Both the position numbers and the translations under genes were made by a program. Below, piece after piece: positions 22,409 to 22,411 of a DNA stretch of 22,411 nucleotides. Each line of letters opens with the position of its first letter. Within the stretch, counting starts at the first letter, position 1. Origin of the DNA: Candidatus Anaerobutyricum stercoripullorum (GTDB lineage: Bacteria > Bacillota > Clostridia > Lachnospirales > Lachnospiraceae); assembly GCA_019114885.1 (NCBI GenBank), contig DXEQ01000103.1:1-22411 (forward strand), written 5' to 3'. The notes beneath the pieces are model-generated. The model did not search any database. It saw only the letters and a program-made list of their open reading frames with translations, and was not told where the DNA came from.

Positions 22409-22411
22409 TTG

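Noticed and set aside
1..22411. Mobile element, prophage or CRISPR array
   Set aside because: No transposase, integrase, phage structural gene or regularly spaced repeat is visible; genes are mostly conserved housekeeping functions.

Overview
The window reads as a sporulating, Gram-positive anaerobe of the Clostridia, most likely Lachnospiraceae. Evidence: strong AGGAGG-type ribosome sites, a SleC spore cortex-lytic enzyme, the DapL lysine/peptidoglycan branch, an ANTAR regulator directly behind glnA (an arrangement known from clostridia), and a Rho with a long disordered insert. This placement is inferred from gene content. I see no rRNA, tRNA, CRISPR array, insertion sequence or prophage gene.

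Layout. (1) 98-2309: rho, then a small membrane zinc-ribbon protein with its own promoter, closed by a large nested inverted repeat (2301-2361) that also lies at the 3' end of the convergent queH (minus strand, 2377-3024). (2) 3279-4511: sleC, divergent from queH. (3) 4512-5139: a 628-base gene-free stretch with a clear sigma-A-type promoter, a structured RNA of about 177 bases and an intrinsic terminator, all upstream of carA. It looks like an attenuation leader. (4) 5140-13546: a compact array carA-carB-glnA-ANTAR regulator-dapF-dapL, ending at a strong terminator (13600-13636). It joins glutamine-dependent carbamoyl phosphate synthesis, glutamine synthesis, a probable RNA-binding antiterminator with a degenerate receiver, and the last steps of meso-diaminopimelate synthesis. 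(5) 13862-20841: a four-gene MacB-like ABC export operon: adaptor 1, ATPase, adaptor 2, permease. (6) 20958-22310: glmM (UDP-GlcNAc and cell wall supply), with a promoter overlapping the upstream hairpin and an inverted repeat behind it.

The most unusual part is the export operon. It encodes two different HlyD-type membrane-fusion proteins for one ATPase and one permease. The second adaptor (1006 residues) carries about 585 extra residues between the two arms of its coiled-coil hairpin: a low-complexity linker, four diverged tandem modules of about 85 residues marked by a GxG[ST]xxxPY motif, an Ig-like domain and a Gly/Asp/Ser linker. The first adaptor has Asp/Ser/Tyr-rich inserts and an extremely acidic Tyr/Asp/Glu tail. 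The other leading observations are the apparent attenuator ahead of carA and the non-phosphorylatable pseudo-receiver of the ANTAR protein next to glnA.
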